Shown here: positions 54,165 through 62,854 of the stretch, one piece after another
How positions within the stretch are numbered: the first letter of the stretch is position 1
Layout: the number at the start of each line of letters is the position of its first letter
The notes under the pieces: generated by a model
Seen by the model: only the letters and a program-made list of their open reading frames with translations
Databases searched by the model: none
Told to the model about the DNA's origin: nothing
Program-made: the position numbers and the translations under genes
NCBI GenBank assembly: GCA_947493885.1
Contig: CANLTE010000004.1
Span: forward strand, 1 to 64,000
DNA length: 64,000 nucleotides
Origin: an uncultured Maribacter sp.
GTDB lineage: Bacteria; Bacteroidota; Bacteroidia; Flavobacteriales; Flavobacteriaceae
Direction: 5' to 3'

Positions 54165-54883
54165 CAACAAAAACAAATTCATGGGGGAGTCTTTTTTTAA
54201 TACCCACAACCCTGGGTGATAATGCTCCATTAGAAGTCTTACCAATTTCTATCAAAAGAACTATTGAAAGCACCAACTTTTATATTGTTGAGAACGAAAA
54301 AACGGCGCGAAGGTTTATCAAAAAAATAAGCCCTAGAAAGTCTCAATCTAGCCTTAAAATAAGTGTTTTAAACAAGTTTACTGAACCTGAGGAGATTCCA
54401 GATTTTTTAACGGCATGCTTAGAAGGGCATGATGTTGGTATTTTATCTGAAGCTGGCTGCCCTGGCATTGCGGATCCTGGAGCGGATGTTGTTAAAATTG
54501 CACACGAGAAAAGAATAAAGGTAATTCCACTAGTTGGTCCTTCTTCTATTTTATTAGCCTTGATGGCTAGTGGTTTTAATGGTCAAAATTTCGCTTTTAA
54601 CGGTTATCTTCCTATCGATAATGCCGAACGCAAAAAAGTGTTAAAAAAATTAGAACGAAAATCTAAGGAAGAAAATCAATCTCAAATATTTATTGAAACT
54701 CCATATAGAAACGATAAATTTTTAGCAGAAATGCTAAAAACTCTAGCAGGTAATACACTTCTTTGCATTGCTTGCGAAATTACACTTCCAACGGAATATA
54801 TTGAAACAAAAACCGTAAATGCTTGGAAAACGGAAAAACTAGATTTACATAAAAAACCTGCAATTTTTATTTTACAAGCATAA
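54161..54883 (+). CDS. SAM-dependent tetrapyrrole-methylase-type methyltransferase, RsmI-like
   Basis: This 240-residue protein has the tetrapyrrole-methylase fold: LFLIPTTLGD at the start, ILSEAGCPGIADPGADVVKIAHEK, and VIPLVGPSSILLALMASGFNGQNFAFNGYLP, followed by QIFIETPYRNDKFLAEML. This resembles RsmI, which 2'-O-methylates 16S rRNA C1402, but the N-terminus is shorter and differs (PTTLGDNAPLEVLP), as in a Bacteroidetes subgroup. RNA target is inferred. It overlaps the phosphatase gene by 4 bases. Confidence 0.85.
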   Translation: MTTKTNSWGSLFLIPTTLGDNAPLEVLPISIKRTIESTNFYIVENEKTARRFIKKISPRKSQSSLKISVLNKFTEPEEIPDFLTACLEGHDVGILSEAGCPGIADPGADVVKIAHEKRIKVIPLVGPSSILLALMASGFNGQNFAFNGYLPIDNAERKKVLKKLERKSKEENQSQIFIETPYRNDKFLAEMLKTLAGNTLLCIACEITLPTEYIETKTVNAWKTEKLDLHKKPAIFILQA

Positions 54884-54913
54884 AAAAGCCTTGACTTCTC
54901 ACAATCAAGGCTT
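54882..54913 (-). terminator. Terminator between convergent genes
   Basis: AAGCCTTGA (54886-54894) pairs with TCAAGGCTT (54905-54913). On the minus strand it runs into a T-tract and lies 28 bases after the stop of the lysozyme-like gene. It could also serve the plus-strand methyltransferase gene weakly. Confidence 0.7.
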
Positions 54914-54940
54914 CACATTTTCATATTTACTACATTTTCT

Positions 54941-55570
54941 TCAAATTCTAGGGTTTCTTTTCGGCAATACATTAGAAACATCATACCCTGAAAATTTCCG
55001 AATATACTCCCCAACACTAGTACCATAGCTATCCTTTAAATCAACAGCTCCATAGGACCTTAAGTATTTTTTTACATTTCCAGCACCCGCCAAATGAGCA
55101 GCTGCTAACATTCCAGATTCAGTAATTTCTATTCCTGCTATACGCTTGCCTACATACCTTTTGATATCTCTTCTGAGAATCCATTTGTTTCTAGCAATGT
55201 TAGTCAGGAATACTTTTTCCTGTAATTTAGGATCATTTAAAAACGCGGTAGCATTATATACTCCCATGAGTTGCAATGTTCCTATACCAAATTGATATTT
55301 TCCTAAATACCCTAAGGTATTAATAATAAAGTAGTCTCCTTGAGACTCTTTAAAAGCCAATGCCTCCTTAAAACCGATATAAGAGCTCCCTATAAAAGGC
55401 GGAGCAATCATTACAGTATTAAAGTAAGTTTTGTTTTTGGGGAACAAAACTTCAGTAGGTTTATTTACTTTAAGAGCTTCTGGAACTTTAACCTTTGAAG
55501 GTCTAAAGCCAAAACTCACTAAAATAAAGGTCATGATAAGAGGACAGAAAATCGCCATCCCTCTTCTCAT
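54941..55570 (-). CDS. Lysozyme/transglycosylase-like exported protein
   Basis: This 209-residue protein has a signal-anchor (IFCPLIMTFILVSFGF) and a lysozyme-like domain: FKEALAFKESQGDYFIINTLGYLGKYQFGIGTLQLMG with the catalytic Glu in the AFKESQG context, typical of transglycosylase-type folds, then GMLAAAHLAGAGNVKKYLRSYG. It probably acts on peptidoglycan in the periplasm. It is next to mltG on the same strand, with its own TACCTTTG promoter box 57 bases upstream. Confidence 0.85.
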   Translation of the reverse strand: MRRGMAIFCPLIMTFILVSFGFRPSKVKVPEALKVNKPTEVLFPKNKTYFNTVMIAPPFIGSSYIGFKEALAFKESQGDYFIINTLGYLGKYQFGIGTLQLMGVYNATAFLNDPKLQEKVFLTNIARNKWILRRDIKRYVGKRIAGIEITESGMLAAAHLAGAGNVKKYLRSYGAVDLKDSYGTSVGEYIRKFSGYDVSNVLPKRNPRI

Positions 55571-55627
55571 ATAATTGTTTTCTTAAGACTTACAACAAAA
55601 AAATAGTTTGCTTAAATTTCACAAGTG

Positions 55628-55635
55628 CAAAGGTA
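55628..55635 (-). promoter_or_regulatory. -7 element of the lysozyme-like gene (TACCTTTG)
   Basis: Exact TAnnTTTG match on the minus strand (CAAAGGTA on plus) between mltG and the lysozyme-like gene. A TTG (CAA at 55660-55662) lies 24 bases upstream. Confidence 0.45.
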
Positions 55636-55719
55636 AAATGGTTTTCCTATACTTTTTTACAAGGGTTTGTTAAAAATATACACTTTTAGTTAACATGAAC
55701 TAAAATCAAGACAAGTGAC

Positions 55720-56763
55720 CTATCTTTTTACTTTTTGCTCATTAATCCAACGGATATATTGTGCCTTATTTCGGTTATGTTGAGCTAATGTTTTTGCAAA
55801 CATATGGTATCCGAACTTCTTTACATTTGCCACAAAAAATAAATAATCATGCTTCTCATAATTCAACACAGCATCAATCGCAGAAATGTCCGGCATTGCA
55901 ATAGGGCCAGGTGGCAACCCTGCGTATTTATACGTGTTGTATGGAGAATCCAACTCTAAATCTTTATACAAAACACGCTTAATGACTAAATCAAAATCGT
56001 CTTTGCTTTTCTTTATTGCATAAATTACTGTTGGATCTGCTTGTAACTTAATTCCCTTTTTTAAACGGTTTAAATACACCCCAGCTACTCTTGGTCGCTC
56101 TTCCACTTTTGCCGTCTCTTTATGCACAATTGAAGCTAAGGAAGATACTTCTTGAGGTGACAATCTAATTTTTTTAGCCTTATTCAGTCTTTTTTCATTC
56201 CAAAAACGCTTGTACTCTTTTAGCATTTTCTTACGAAACCCTTCAGCCGAGGTATTCCAAAAAAACTCATAACTATTTGGAATGTACATTGCCAATTTAG
56301 AATCTTCGTTAAAATCGTTTTCATTTAAAAACTTAGCATCTTTAAAAGCCTCGAGAAGCGATATGCTATCAGCTTCAATTTGCGTTGCTATCCTTCCTGC
56401 TAAGTCTTCAAGAGTTTCTTGATTATTAAATGCAACCTTAACGGGAATATTTTTACTTCGTAATGAACCAACAATATCATTATTATTCATTCCTTTAGTA
56501 ATACTATATTTACCTCCTTTTATATTATTACTATACCCTTTTCTATCCGCTGCAGATTCAAAGCCATCTATATCCTTAAGCAAAGGTGTCAGCATTTCTT
56601 TTACATCATTAAAGTTCGCTTCAGACGGTATAAAAACTATTGCTTCGTCATTATTAAAGTTAGTATTCGGTGTTAAAAACGCATTATACACCTTATAAGC
56701 AAAAAAACCACCAGCTATTACACCTAATAAAACTATGGTAAGTAGTATTTTTTTTATGTACAT
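55720..56763 (-). CDS. mltG: Endolytic murein transglycosylase MltG
   Basis: This is a 347-residue inner-membrane protein with one N-terminal span (ILLTIVLLGVIAGGFFAYKVY) and an extracytoplasmic YceG domain. The catalytic region is LSPQEVSSLASIVHKETAKVEERPRVAGVYLNRLKKGIKLQADPTVIYA, where the Glu in HKETAK is the active-site residue. It ends with YTFLFFVANVKKFGYHMFAKTLAQHNRN-type sequence. It cuts nascent glycan strands. Its start overlaps the GNAT gene end by one base. Confidence 0.95.
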   Translation of the reverse strand: MYIKKILLTIVLLGVIAGGFFAYKVYNAFLTPNTNFNNDEAIVFIPSEANFNDVKEMLTPLLKDIDGFESAADRKGYSNNIKGGKYSITKGMNNNDIVGSLRSKNIPVKVAFNNQETLEDLAGRIATQIEADSISLLEAFKDAKFLNENDFNEDSKLAMYIPNSYEFFWNTSAEGFRKKMLKEYKRFWNEKRLNKAKKIRLSPQEVSSLASIVHKETAKVEERPRVAGVYLNRLKKGIKLQADPTVIYAIKKSKDDFDLVIKRVLYKDLELDSPYNTYKYAGLPPGPIAMPDISAIDAVLNYEKHDYLFFVANVKKFGYHMFAKTLAQHNRNKAQYIRWINEQKVKR

Positions 56764-57290
56764 TATGTATTTATTTTCTGAAACAAAATTTCATTTTTAT
56801 AAGCACCATTGGAGTAAATCCAATCTTTTTTTACCCCTACCCTTTCAAATCCAAGTTTTTTAAATAAATGTATACTTGCAGTATTATTCTCTAATACATT
56901 AGCATACAATTGCTTTAAACCTAGAACGTTTTTAGTATAATTACAAAGGAGTTCCAACGATTCAAAACCTATTCCTTTATTCTTATCAACATCTTTTAAG
57001 ACAACAATACCTACTCCTGCTCGGTTATTTTTTGGGTCAAAATCAAACAAATCTATCAACCCTAATACTTTGTCTGTTTTAATATTACATATACAGAGTC
57101 TCAACTGCTTTACGTCATAAATATCGCGATGTGCATTATCTAAATACAAACTTAAAACTTGCCTGGAATACGGGGCAACAGTGCCACTAATTTCCCATAA
57201 ATTTGTATCGTTCTCAAGTTCATACAAAAAATCAAGGTCTTTTGACTCAATTGCTCTAAGGTATATGTTATCTCCCTTTAAGCTTAACAT
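56763..57290 (-). CDS. GNAT-family N-acetyltransferase, RimJ/SpeG-like
   Basis: This 175-residue protein has the RimJ/RimL-type opening IYLRAIESKDLDFLYELEND, motif A VGIVVLKDVDKNKGIGFESLELLCNYT, and LYANVLENNTASIHLFKKLGFERVGVKKDWIY. The acceptor is unknown. It lies between dapF and mltG, overlapping both (7 and 1 bases), so all three are translated from one message. Confidence 0.9.
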   Translation of the reverse strand: MLSLKGDNIYLRAIESKDLDFLYELENDTNLWEISGTVAPYSRQVLSLYLDNAHRDIYDVKQLRLCICNIKTDKVLGLIDLFDFDPKNNRAGVGIVVLKDVDKNKGIGFESLELLCNYTKNVLGLKQLYANVLENNTASIHLFKKLGFERVGVKKDWIYSNGAYKNEILFQKINT

Positions 57291-58060
57291 TCAATCTCCC
57301 CTTTGTAAACTCCTTTCGCAGCTCCAATTAAGTGAACATTTTTATATATACCGTTTTCTACCTTGAAAGTAACTTCAAGGTTACCACCCTCTGCCTCTAT
57401 TTTAATTTGTTCCTTTTGAGTTTTACCTAGCTTATGCATTGCTAAAGCAACGGCCGTAACTCCTGTACCACACGAAAGCGTTTCATCTTCAACACCTCGT
57501 TCATAAGTTCGTACAGCAAAAACATCACCTGGTTTTTCTTCAACAAAGTTTATGTTACTTCCTGATTTTCCATAAATTCCATATCGTAACCTTGCACCTT
57601 CTTTTACAACATCATAGTTTGTTAAACCATGTATTAGTTGCACATGATGTGGAGAACCTGTATCTAAAAACAAAGCATTAGATTTTTCCTTTATTTCTGA
57701 AACATCCAACATTTGTAAACTTACTATTCCATCATTTATGGTAGCATTATGCAAACCATCAACAGCTGAAAACGATGTTTTTTCTCCAATGATTCCTAAA
57801 AAATTAGCAAACGCTACTGAGCATCTTCCGCCATTACCACACATACTTCCTTCTTTACCATCTGCATTATAGTAAACCATTTTGAAATCCTCAGCTTCAT
57901 CATTCTCAATTAAAATCAATCCATCAGCCCCTACACCAAATCTTCTGTCACAGAATTGCGCTATTAATTCTTGATTCTCTTTTGGAAAAAAATTTTGTCG
58001 ATTATCAATCATTACAAAATCATTTCCTGTACCTTGATATTTATAAAAAGTAACTTTCAT
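57284..58060 (-). CDS. dapF: Diaminopimelate epimerase
   Basis: This 258-residue enzyme converts LL- to meso-diaminopimelate for lysine and peptidoglycan. Both catalytic cysteines are present: GSMCGNGGRCSVAFANFLG and DETLSCGTGVTAVALAMHKLG. The opening FYKYQGTGNDFVMIDNR is typical. It is the first gene of the dapF-GNAT-mltG transcript. Upstream is a TATATTTG promoter element. Confidence 0.96.
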   Translation of the reverse strand: MKVTFYKYQGTGNDFVMIDNRQNFFPKENQELIAQFCDRRFGVGADGLILIENDEAEDFKMVYYNADGKEGSMCGNGGRCSVAFANFLGIIGEKTSFSAVDGLHNATINDGIVSLQMLDVSEIKEKSNALFLDTGSPHHVQLIHGLTNYDVVKEGARLRYGIYGKSGSNINFVEEKPGDVFAVRTYERGVEDETLSCGTGVTAVALAMHKLGKTQKEQIKIEAEGGNLEVTFKVENGIYKNVHLIGAAKGVYKGEIEC

Positions 58061-58076
58061 ATCGTAATTAAAACAA

Positions 58077-58084
58077 CAAATATA
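58077..58084 (-). promoter_or_regulatory. -7 element of dapF operon (TATATTTG)
   Basis: Exact TAnnTTTG match on the minus strand (CAAATATA on plus), 16 bases before the dapF ATG. Confidence 0.55.
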
Positions 58085-58187
58085 ATTTTTATTAAGGGTT
58101 TTTTGGCAGTTAAAAAGTCGTTAAACTCCAAAACATGAACTAAAAAATCATTTAATTTTACAATTGTTAAATTAATACTTTAAAAAA

Positions 58188-59576
58188 ATGAAAAAACTAG
58201 GAAGTTCTCTTCTTGTTGCAATAATAGCAGGAACAATTACTTTAGGTGCTTACAAACTTTTTTTTGAAAGTCCAAAATATGCTGTAATTAAAGATGACAG
58301 CTCCTCATTCAATACAAGTTACACCCCCACTTCTCCAAAAGGAGCCGGAATTAACGAACTAGACTTTACCTCTGCTGCTGAAACAACTGTTAATGCTGTA
58401 GTGCATGTTAAAAATGTAACATTAAACCAAGGACCTACCAATATTATGGAGTTCTTTTATGGTTCGCAACGAAGTCAACAACCACAAGTTGGTACGGGGT
58501 CTGGTGTAATTATCTCTCAGGATGGACACATTGTTACAAACAACCATGTTATTGAAAATGCAACGCAACTACAGGTTACTCTTAATAATAACAAAACATA
58601 TGACGCAGAGTTAATTGGTACTGATCCAAATTCAGATATTGCATTAATAAAAATTGAAGCCGAAAAAAAACTACCCTATTTAGCCTTTGCAGATTCTGAC
58701 AATATTAAAGTTGGAGAATGGGTACTTGCTGTTGGAAATCCTTTTAGCCTAACATCTACTGTTACCGCAGGAATTGTAAGTGCAAAAGCAAGAGCGCTAG
58801 GAAGAATAGACCAATCATTTATTCAGACAGACGCTGCTGTAAACCCAGGAAATAGCGGAGGAGCATTAGTTAACACTAATGGGGACCTAGTTGGTATCAA
58901 TACTGCCATAACATCACAAACGGGTTCTTATGTGGGATATTCTTTTGCCGTACCTAGCAATATTGCAAGAAAAGTTGTTGAAGACATTATGGAATATGGC
59001 AATGTTCAAAAAGGTATTCTTGGAATCACCACTCCTTCATTAAACACTCCATATGCTGTTGAAAATGGTTTTAACGAAATAGATGGTATTTATGTTGATA
59101 GTGTTGAAGAAGATTCTGGAGCCGAAGATGCTGGTCTAAAAAATGGCGATGTTATTAAAAAAATAGACAATATTAAAGTTAGAAAATTTGCAGATTTAAC
59201 TGGCTATTTATCTACTAAAAGACCTAAAGATACTGTTTCTGTTACCGTAGACCGAGATGGTGGCATTGAAATCATACCTGTAATCTTAAAACAACGACAA
59301 GTAATTATTTTGCCAGAATTGGGTATTGAAGTAAAAAACCTCACAGAAGAAGATAGGAAAATTTTTAACACAGAAAATGGTGTTAAAATCACTGGTGTTC
59401 CAGAAAGATTTAGAGGATATGGTTTAAAAAACAAGGTAATAATTGGATTGGATGGTAAAGAAATTGATGATATTCAAAAAGCTAAAACACTTTTTGGAGC
59501 AATTTCTAGATATGGAAAAACAAGTATCACCATGCTTAACAAGGATGGTGAAAAAGAAAGATTGATTCTTCAATAA
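58188..59576 (+). CDS. Deg/HtrA-type periplasmic serine protease
   Basis: This 462-residue protease has a signal anchor (SSLLVAIIAGTITLGAYKLFF) and the trypsin-like triad: His in HIVTNNHVIENA, Asp in DPNSDIALIKIE, Ser in NPGNSGGALVNTNGDLVGINTAI. Two PDZ domains follow (about 270-360: GILGITTPSLNTPYAV; about 370-460: LPELGIEVKNLTEEDRKIF). It degrades or refolds damaged envelope proteins. It is a single gene with a strong terminator. Confidence 0.95.
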   Translation: MKKLGSSLLVAIIAGTITLGAYKLFFESPKYAVIKDDSSSFNTSYTPTSPKGAGINELDFTSAAETTVNAVVHVKNVTLNQGPTNIMEFFYGSQRSQQPQVGTGSGVIISQDGHIVTNNHVIENATQLQVTLNNNKTYDAELIGTDPNSDIALIKIEAEKKLPYLAFADSDNIKVGEWVLAVGNPFSLTSTVTAGIVSAKARALGRIDQSFIQTDAAVNPGNSGGALVNTNGDLVGINTAITSQTGSYVGYSFAVPSNIARKVVEDIMEYGNVQKGILGITTPSLNTPYAVENGFNEIDGIYVDSVEEDSGAEDAGLKNGDVIKKIDNIKVRKFADLTGYLSTKRPKDTVSVTVDRDGGIEIIPVILKQRQVIILPELGIEVKNLTEEDRKIFNTENGVKITGVPERFRGYGLKNKVIIGLDGKEIDDIQKAKTLFGAISRYGKTSITMLNKDGEKERLILQ

Positions 59577-59599
59577 TTTATAGCTACCTCAAAATATTC

Positions 59600-59624
59600 G
59601 CCCTCATACTCTGAGGGCTTTTTT
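59600..59624 (+). terminator. Terminator of the Deg protease gene
   Basis: GCCCTCA-TACTC-TGAGGGC hairpin followed by six T, 23 bases after the stop. Confidence 0.9.
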
Positions 59625-59692
59625 ATTACCAAATAATCACTTTAGAGGTATTAAATTTATAATTTAGCAAAAAAACTAATTAAAATATAAGA

Positions 59693-61141
59693 ATGTCTCC
59701 AACTAAATCGTACGAAAAAGAACTTGCTTTCCAAGCAGATCGGCGAAAAGCAACAACTGAATTTATTAAACTTACCAGTGATTTATGGTATGATAAGTCT
59801 ATTGAAATTGTATTATTTAAAAATCAGGTAAATGATAAAAATGTAGGCGAAATAATTCATCTACATGAATATGCTGGTGAATTTGTTCAAAAACCAATAT
59901 CCATTTTTGATTCTGTTGAAATTTTACGAGCAATTAATGATATTCCGCTACCTCCAGCTAAACTAGACATTGGCAAATTGACCTATGAATTTCATTCCGA
60001 AGAAAACAGCTTTAACAACATAAAAGCTTTTGTGATTGAAAAATTAAAGGATGCAAGCAAGTTTAAAAACCCGAAACCTAAAGATGTTGTTTTATATGGA
60101 TTTGGAAGAATTGGAAGGCTACTAGCTCGCGAACTAATGGCCAAAACAGGAAAAGGTAATCAAATGCGATTACGTGCTATTGTTGTTAGAGGTGATTTAA
60201 ACGAAGAAGTTTTAGAAAAGAGAGCCAGTTTATTACGTATAGACTCTGTACATGGAGAATTTGGAGGAACCGTAAATGTTGATGCCGCAAACAATGCTTT
60301 AATCATTAATGGAACCACCGTTAACTTAATAAGTGCGGGTAATCCAGAAGATATAGATTATACTAAATACGGTATAAAAGATGCACTAATTATAGATAAT
60401 ACTGGTGCTTTTAGAAATAAGGAAACTTTAGGAAAACACCTGAAATCTAAAGGAGCAGCGAAAGTTTTACTAACAGCTCCAGGTGTAGAACTACCTAATA
60501 TTGTACATGGGGTAAATCACTTAGATTATAACCCCGATAAAGTTGATATTTTTTCAGCTGCATCATGTACTACAAACGCTATCACCCCTATTTTAAAGGT
60601 AATTGAGGATTCTCTTGGCGTAAAAAAGGGACATTTAGAAACCATTCATGCATATACTAATGACCAAAATCTTGTAGACAATATGCATGGAAAATATCGC
60701 AGAGGAAGATCCGCTGCCTTGAATATGGTTATAACGGAAACTGGTGCGGGAAAAGCTGTAGCGAAAGCCCTCCCTGCATTAGAAGGTAAACTTACATCAA
60801 ATGCAATTAGAGTTCCCGTTCCAAACGGTTCGCTGGCTATATTAAATCTTGAAATTGAGCAAGAAACTTCCTTAGATGGTATTAATACAATATTAAAAAA
60901 ATATGCTCTTGAGGGTGATTTAGTTGAACAAATAAAATATTCCTTAAGTAAGGAAATGGTTTCTACCGATGTTGTAGGAACCTCGGCACCGGCAATATAT
61001 GATAGTAGAGCAACTATTGTTGATGCTGAAGGCAAAAATGTAGTATTGTATATATGGTATGATAATGAGTACGGATACTCACATCAAGTAATACGTTTAG
61101 CTAAATATATTTCAAAAGTAAGAAGGTATACCTACTACTAA
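59693..61141 (+). CDS. Glyceraldehyde-3-phosphate dehydrogenase, long form
   Basis: This 482-residue enzyme has an extra N-terminal part of about 125 residues before the usual GAPDH Rossmann domain (VVLYGFGRIGRLLARELMA). Catalytic Cys292 lies in SAASCTTNAITPI and the His in HAYTNDQNLVDN. The C-terminal part has YDNEYGYSHQVIRLAKYI. Such extended GAPDHs are found in Bacteroidetes and some gammaproteobacteria beside a normal-length paralogue, and the role of the extension is not clear. No other glycolytic gene is near it. Confidence 0.94.
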   Translation: MSPTKSYEKELAFQADRRKATTEFIKLTSDLWYDKSIEIVLFKNQVNDKNVGEIIHLHEYAGEFVQKPISIFDSVEILRAINDIPLPPAKLDIGKLTYEFHSEENSFNNIKAFVIEKLKDASKFKNPKPKDVVLYGFGRIGRLLARELMAKTGKGNQMRLRAIVVRGDLNEEVLEKRASLLRIDSVHGEFGGTVNVDAANNALIINGTTVNLISAGNPEDIDYTKYGIKDALIIDNTGAFRNKETLGKHLKSKGAAKVLLTAPGVELPNIVHGVNHLDYNPDKVDIFSAASCTTNAITPILKVIEDSLGVKKGHLETIHAYTNDQNLVDNMHGKYRRGRSAALNMVITETGAGKAVAKALPALEGKLTSNAIRVPVPNGSLAILNLEIEQETSLDGINTILKKYALEGDLVEQIKYSLSKEMVSTDVVGTSAPAIYDSRATIVDAEGKNVVLYIWYDNEYGYSHQVIRLAKYISKVRRYTYY

Positions 61142-61145
61142 CATA

Positions 61146-61178
61146 TAATTGATAACATGTAATTGATAACATGTAATT
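61146..61178. repeat. 14-bp direct repeat after the GAPDH gene
   Basis: TAATTGATAACATG occurs twice in tandem (61146-61159, 61160-61173), with a further partial copy TAATT. It lies just after the GAPDH stop in a gap of 140 bases. Its role is unknown. Confidence 0.7.
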
Positions 61179-61281
61179 TAACAAAGATGTAAAAGCTTGT
61201 TGTCAATTTTTTTTCTTAATTGATTTTATTAAAGTAATTTAGTTCCCTCTAAATCATTTTTTAACGTTAACCATTTCATTA

Positions 61282-61896
61282 ATGAAATTTTTGAAAACAC
61301 TTTTGTTATTTACCTTCTTGTTTGCGTATCAGACACAAAACGCACAAGAACAAGACACTAAAATGTCTTTAGACGATGGGACTATAAGTAGTCAATTTGA
61401 CTTTATTTCTAAAAAATCAGGAAATTATAGAGCTGCTGGAGTAAGATATGAAGTTGTAAAGGAAGCGCATCTTTATAAACTAAGAAAAAATGTCATAGAT
61501 TCTATAAATCTTATCAATAGTAAAACTGCGGGTTTAAATGCAACTATATCGGGGCATGAAACCACAATATCATCTTTAAATAAAAAATTAGAAGAAACTA
61601 CAAATAACTTAAGTAAAGTTACTGAAGAAAAAGACAGTATGGCTTTTCTAGGCATTTTAGTTTCAAAAGCAACCTATAGAGTAATTCTTTGGACAATTGT
61701 AATTGTACTTTTAATACTTTTATTTGTTTTTATATATAGATTCAGAAGAAGTAATATTTTAACGCAAGAAGCTAAAGTTGCTCTTTCTGAGGTTGAAAAA
61801 GAATATGAAGACCATAGAAGACGTGCCCTAGAAAGGGAACAAAAAATTAGTAGACAACTGCAAGACGAAATTAACAAGCAGAAAAAAATAAAGTAA
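61282..61896 (+). CDS. Coiled-coil membrane protein of unknown function
   Basis: This is a 204-residue protein: signal peptide (LLLFTFLFAYQTQNA), a short periplasmic coiled coil (ISGHETTISSLNKKLEETTNNLSKVTEEK), one membrane span (VILWTIVIVLLILLFVFIYRF) and a cytoplasmic basic coiled coil (VALSEVEKEYEDHRRRALEREQKI). Homologues are sometimes mislabelled as tRNA (guanine-N1)-methyltransferase because trmD follows; there is no methyltransferase motif. It is transcribed separately from trmD, because a terminator lies between them. Possible roles in envelope organisation are speculation. Confidence 0.8.
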   Translation: MKFLKTLLLFTFLFAYQTQNAQEQDTKMSLDDGTISSQFDFISKKSGNYRAAGVRYEVVKEAHLYKLRKNVIDSINLINSKTAGLNATISGHETTISSLNKKLEETTNNLSKVTEEKDSMAFLGILVSKATYRVILWTIVIVLLILLFVFIYRFRRSNILTQEAKVALSEVEKEYEDHRRRALEREQKISRQLQDEINKQKKIK

Positions 61897-61926
61897 AAAA
61901 AGGCTCCACTATTAGGAGCCTTTTTT
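61895..61926 (+). terminator. Terminator after the coiled-coil gene
   Basis: AAAAAAGGCTCC-ACTATTA-GGAGCCTTTTTT, a 12-bp stem with T-tract, overlapping the stop codon. Confidence 0.9.
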
Positions 61927-62001
61927 ATTAGGATAAAATTTTACTACTGAATGGTCTTATTTATAATTTCTCAACAAAAGATAGTTTTATAACGTTTTCA
62001 T

Positions 62002-62009
62002 TACTTTTG
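62002..62009 (+). promoter_or_regulatory. -7 element of trmD (TACTTTTG)
   Basis: Exact TAnnTTTG match 29 bases before the trmD ATG. Confidence 0.55.
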
Positions 62010-62038
62010 AGCCGCTAAAACTTACTAAAGTAATTTTA

Positions 62039-62713
62039 ATGAGAATTGATGTCATCACGGTATTACCGGAACTGTTAAAAAGTCCTTTTGAAGCCTCAAT
62101 ATTAAAAAGAGCAATTGAAAAGGGATTAGTTGAAGTTCATTTTCATAATATTAGAGACTACACAGATAAAAGTTATAACCAAGTAGATGATTATCAATTT
62201 GGAGGAGGTGCAGGAATGGTTCTAATGATTGAACCAATAGACAAATGCATTAGTAAACTTAGGTCGGAGCGTGATTACGACGAAGTTATATATATGACCC
62301 CCGATGGTGAAACGCTAAACCAAAAAACAGCGAATAAACTTTCATTATATAAAAACATAATTGTTTTATGTGGTCATTATAAAGGTGTAGATCAAAGAGT
62401 ACGGGATGCTTTTATTACCAAAGAAATTTCCATTGGAGATTATGTTTTATCTGGTGGCGAACTAGGTGCAGCGGTATTATGTGATACAATAATACGATTA
62501 ATACCAGGAGTTTTAAGTAATGAAACCTCTGCCCTAACCGACTCTTTTCAGGACGATTTGCTCGCCCCACCAGTATATACTAGACCAGCAGAGTATAAAG
62601 GAATGAAAGTTCCTGATATACTTTTAAGCGGTAACTTTCCCAAAATAGAAGCATGGCGAGAAGAAGAAGCCTTAAAAAGAACCGAAAAATTACGCCCAGA
62701 TTTATTAAAGTAA
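62039..62713 (+). CDS. trmD: tRNA (guanosine(37)-N1)-methyltransferase TrmD
   Basis: This 224-residue SPOUT enzyme adds the m1G37 that prevents frameshifting. Motifs are [68 protein letters not shown] and the knot [30 protein letters not shown]. It lies 141 bases before rplS, the usual TrmD-L19 order, but rplS has its own strong promoter. Confidence 0.97.
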   Translation: MRIDVITVLPELLKSPFEASILKRAIEKGLVEVHFHNIRDYTDKSYNQVDDYQFGGGAGMVLMIEPIDKCISKLRSERDYDEVIYMTPDGETLNQKTANKLSLYKNIIVLCGHYKGVDQRVRDAFITKEISIGDYVLSGGELGAAVLCDTIIRLIPGVLSNETSALTDSFQDDLLAPPVYTRPAEYKGMKVPDILLSGNFPKIEAWREEEALKRTEKLRPDLLK

Positions 62714-62756
62714 CTCAAACCGAACATACCAATTATCAAAAAACTATTAAAATTAC

Positions 62757-62786
62757 TTGTAGTTATTAATTTATAAACTATTTTTG
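62757..62786 (+). promoter_or_regulatory. Complete promoter of rplS (TTG-N19-TATTTTTG)
   Basis: TTG at 62757-62759 and TATTTTTG at 62779-62786 are separated by 19 bases, a full match to the Bacteroidetes -33/-7 promoter. The 5' leader would be about 63 bases, long enough for regulation of L19 synthesis, though I see no strong hairpin in it. Confidence 0.7.
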
Positions 62787-62854
62787 CACACTGTTAAAAT
62801 AACCTCTGGCGAAAATCGTGTATGTTGTTCTGATGTAACATTGAAAAAAATATT

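Noticed and set aside
60646-61035. 129-aa ORF antisense to the GAPDH gene
   Set aside because: Shadow of a conserved catalytic region; no promoter.
61282-61896. tRNA methyltransferase annotation for the coiled-coil protein
   Set aside because: No SAM-binding or knot motif; the real TrmD is the next gene.
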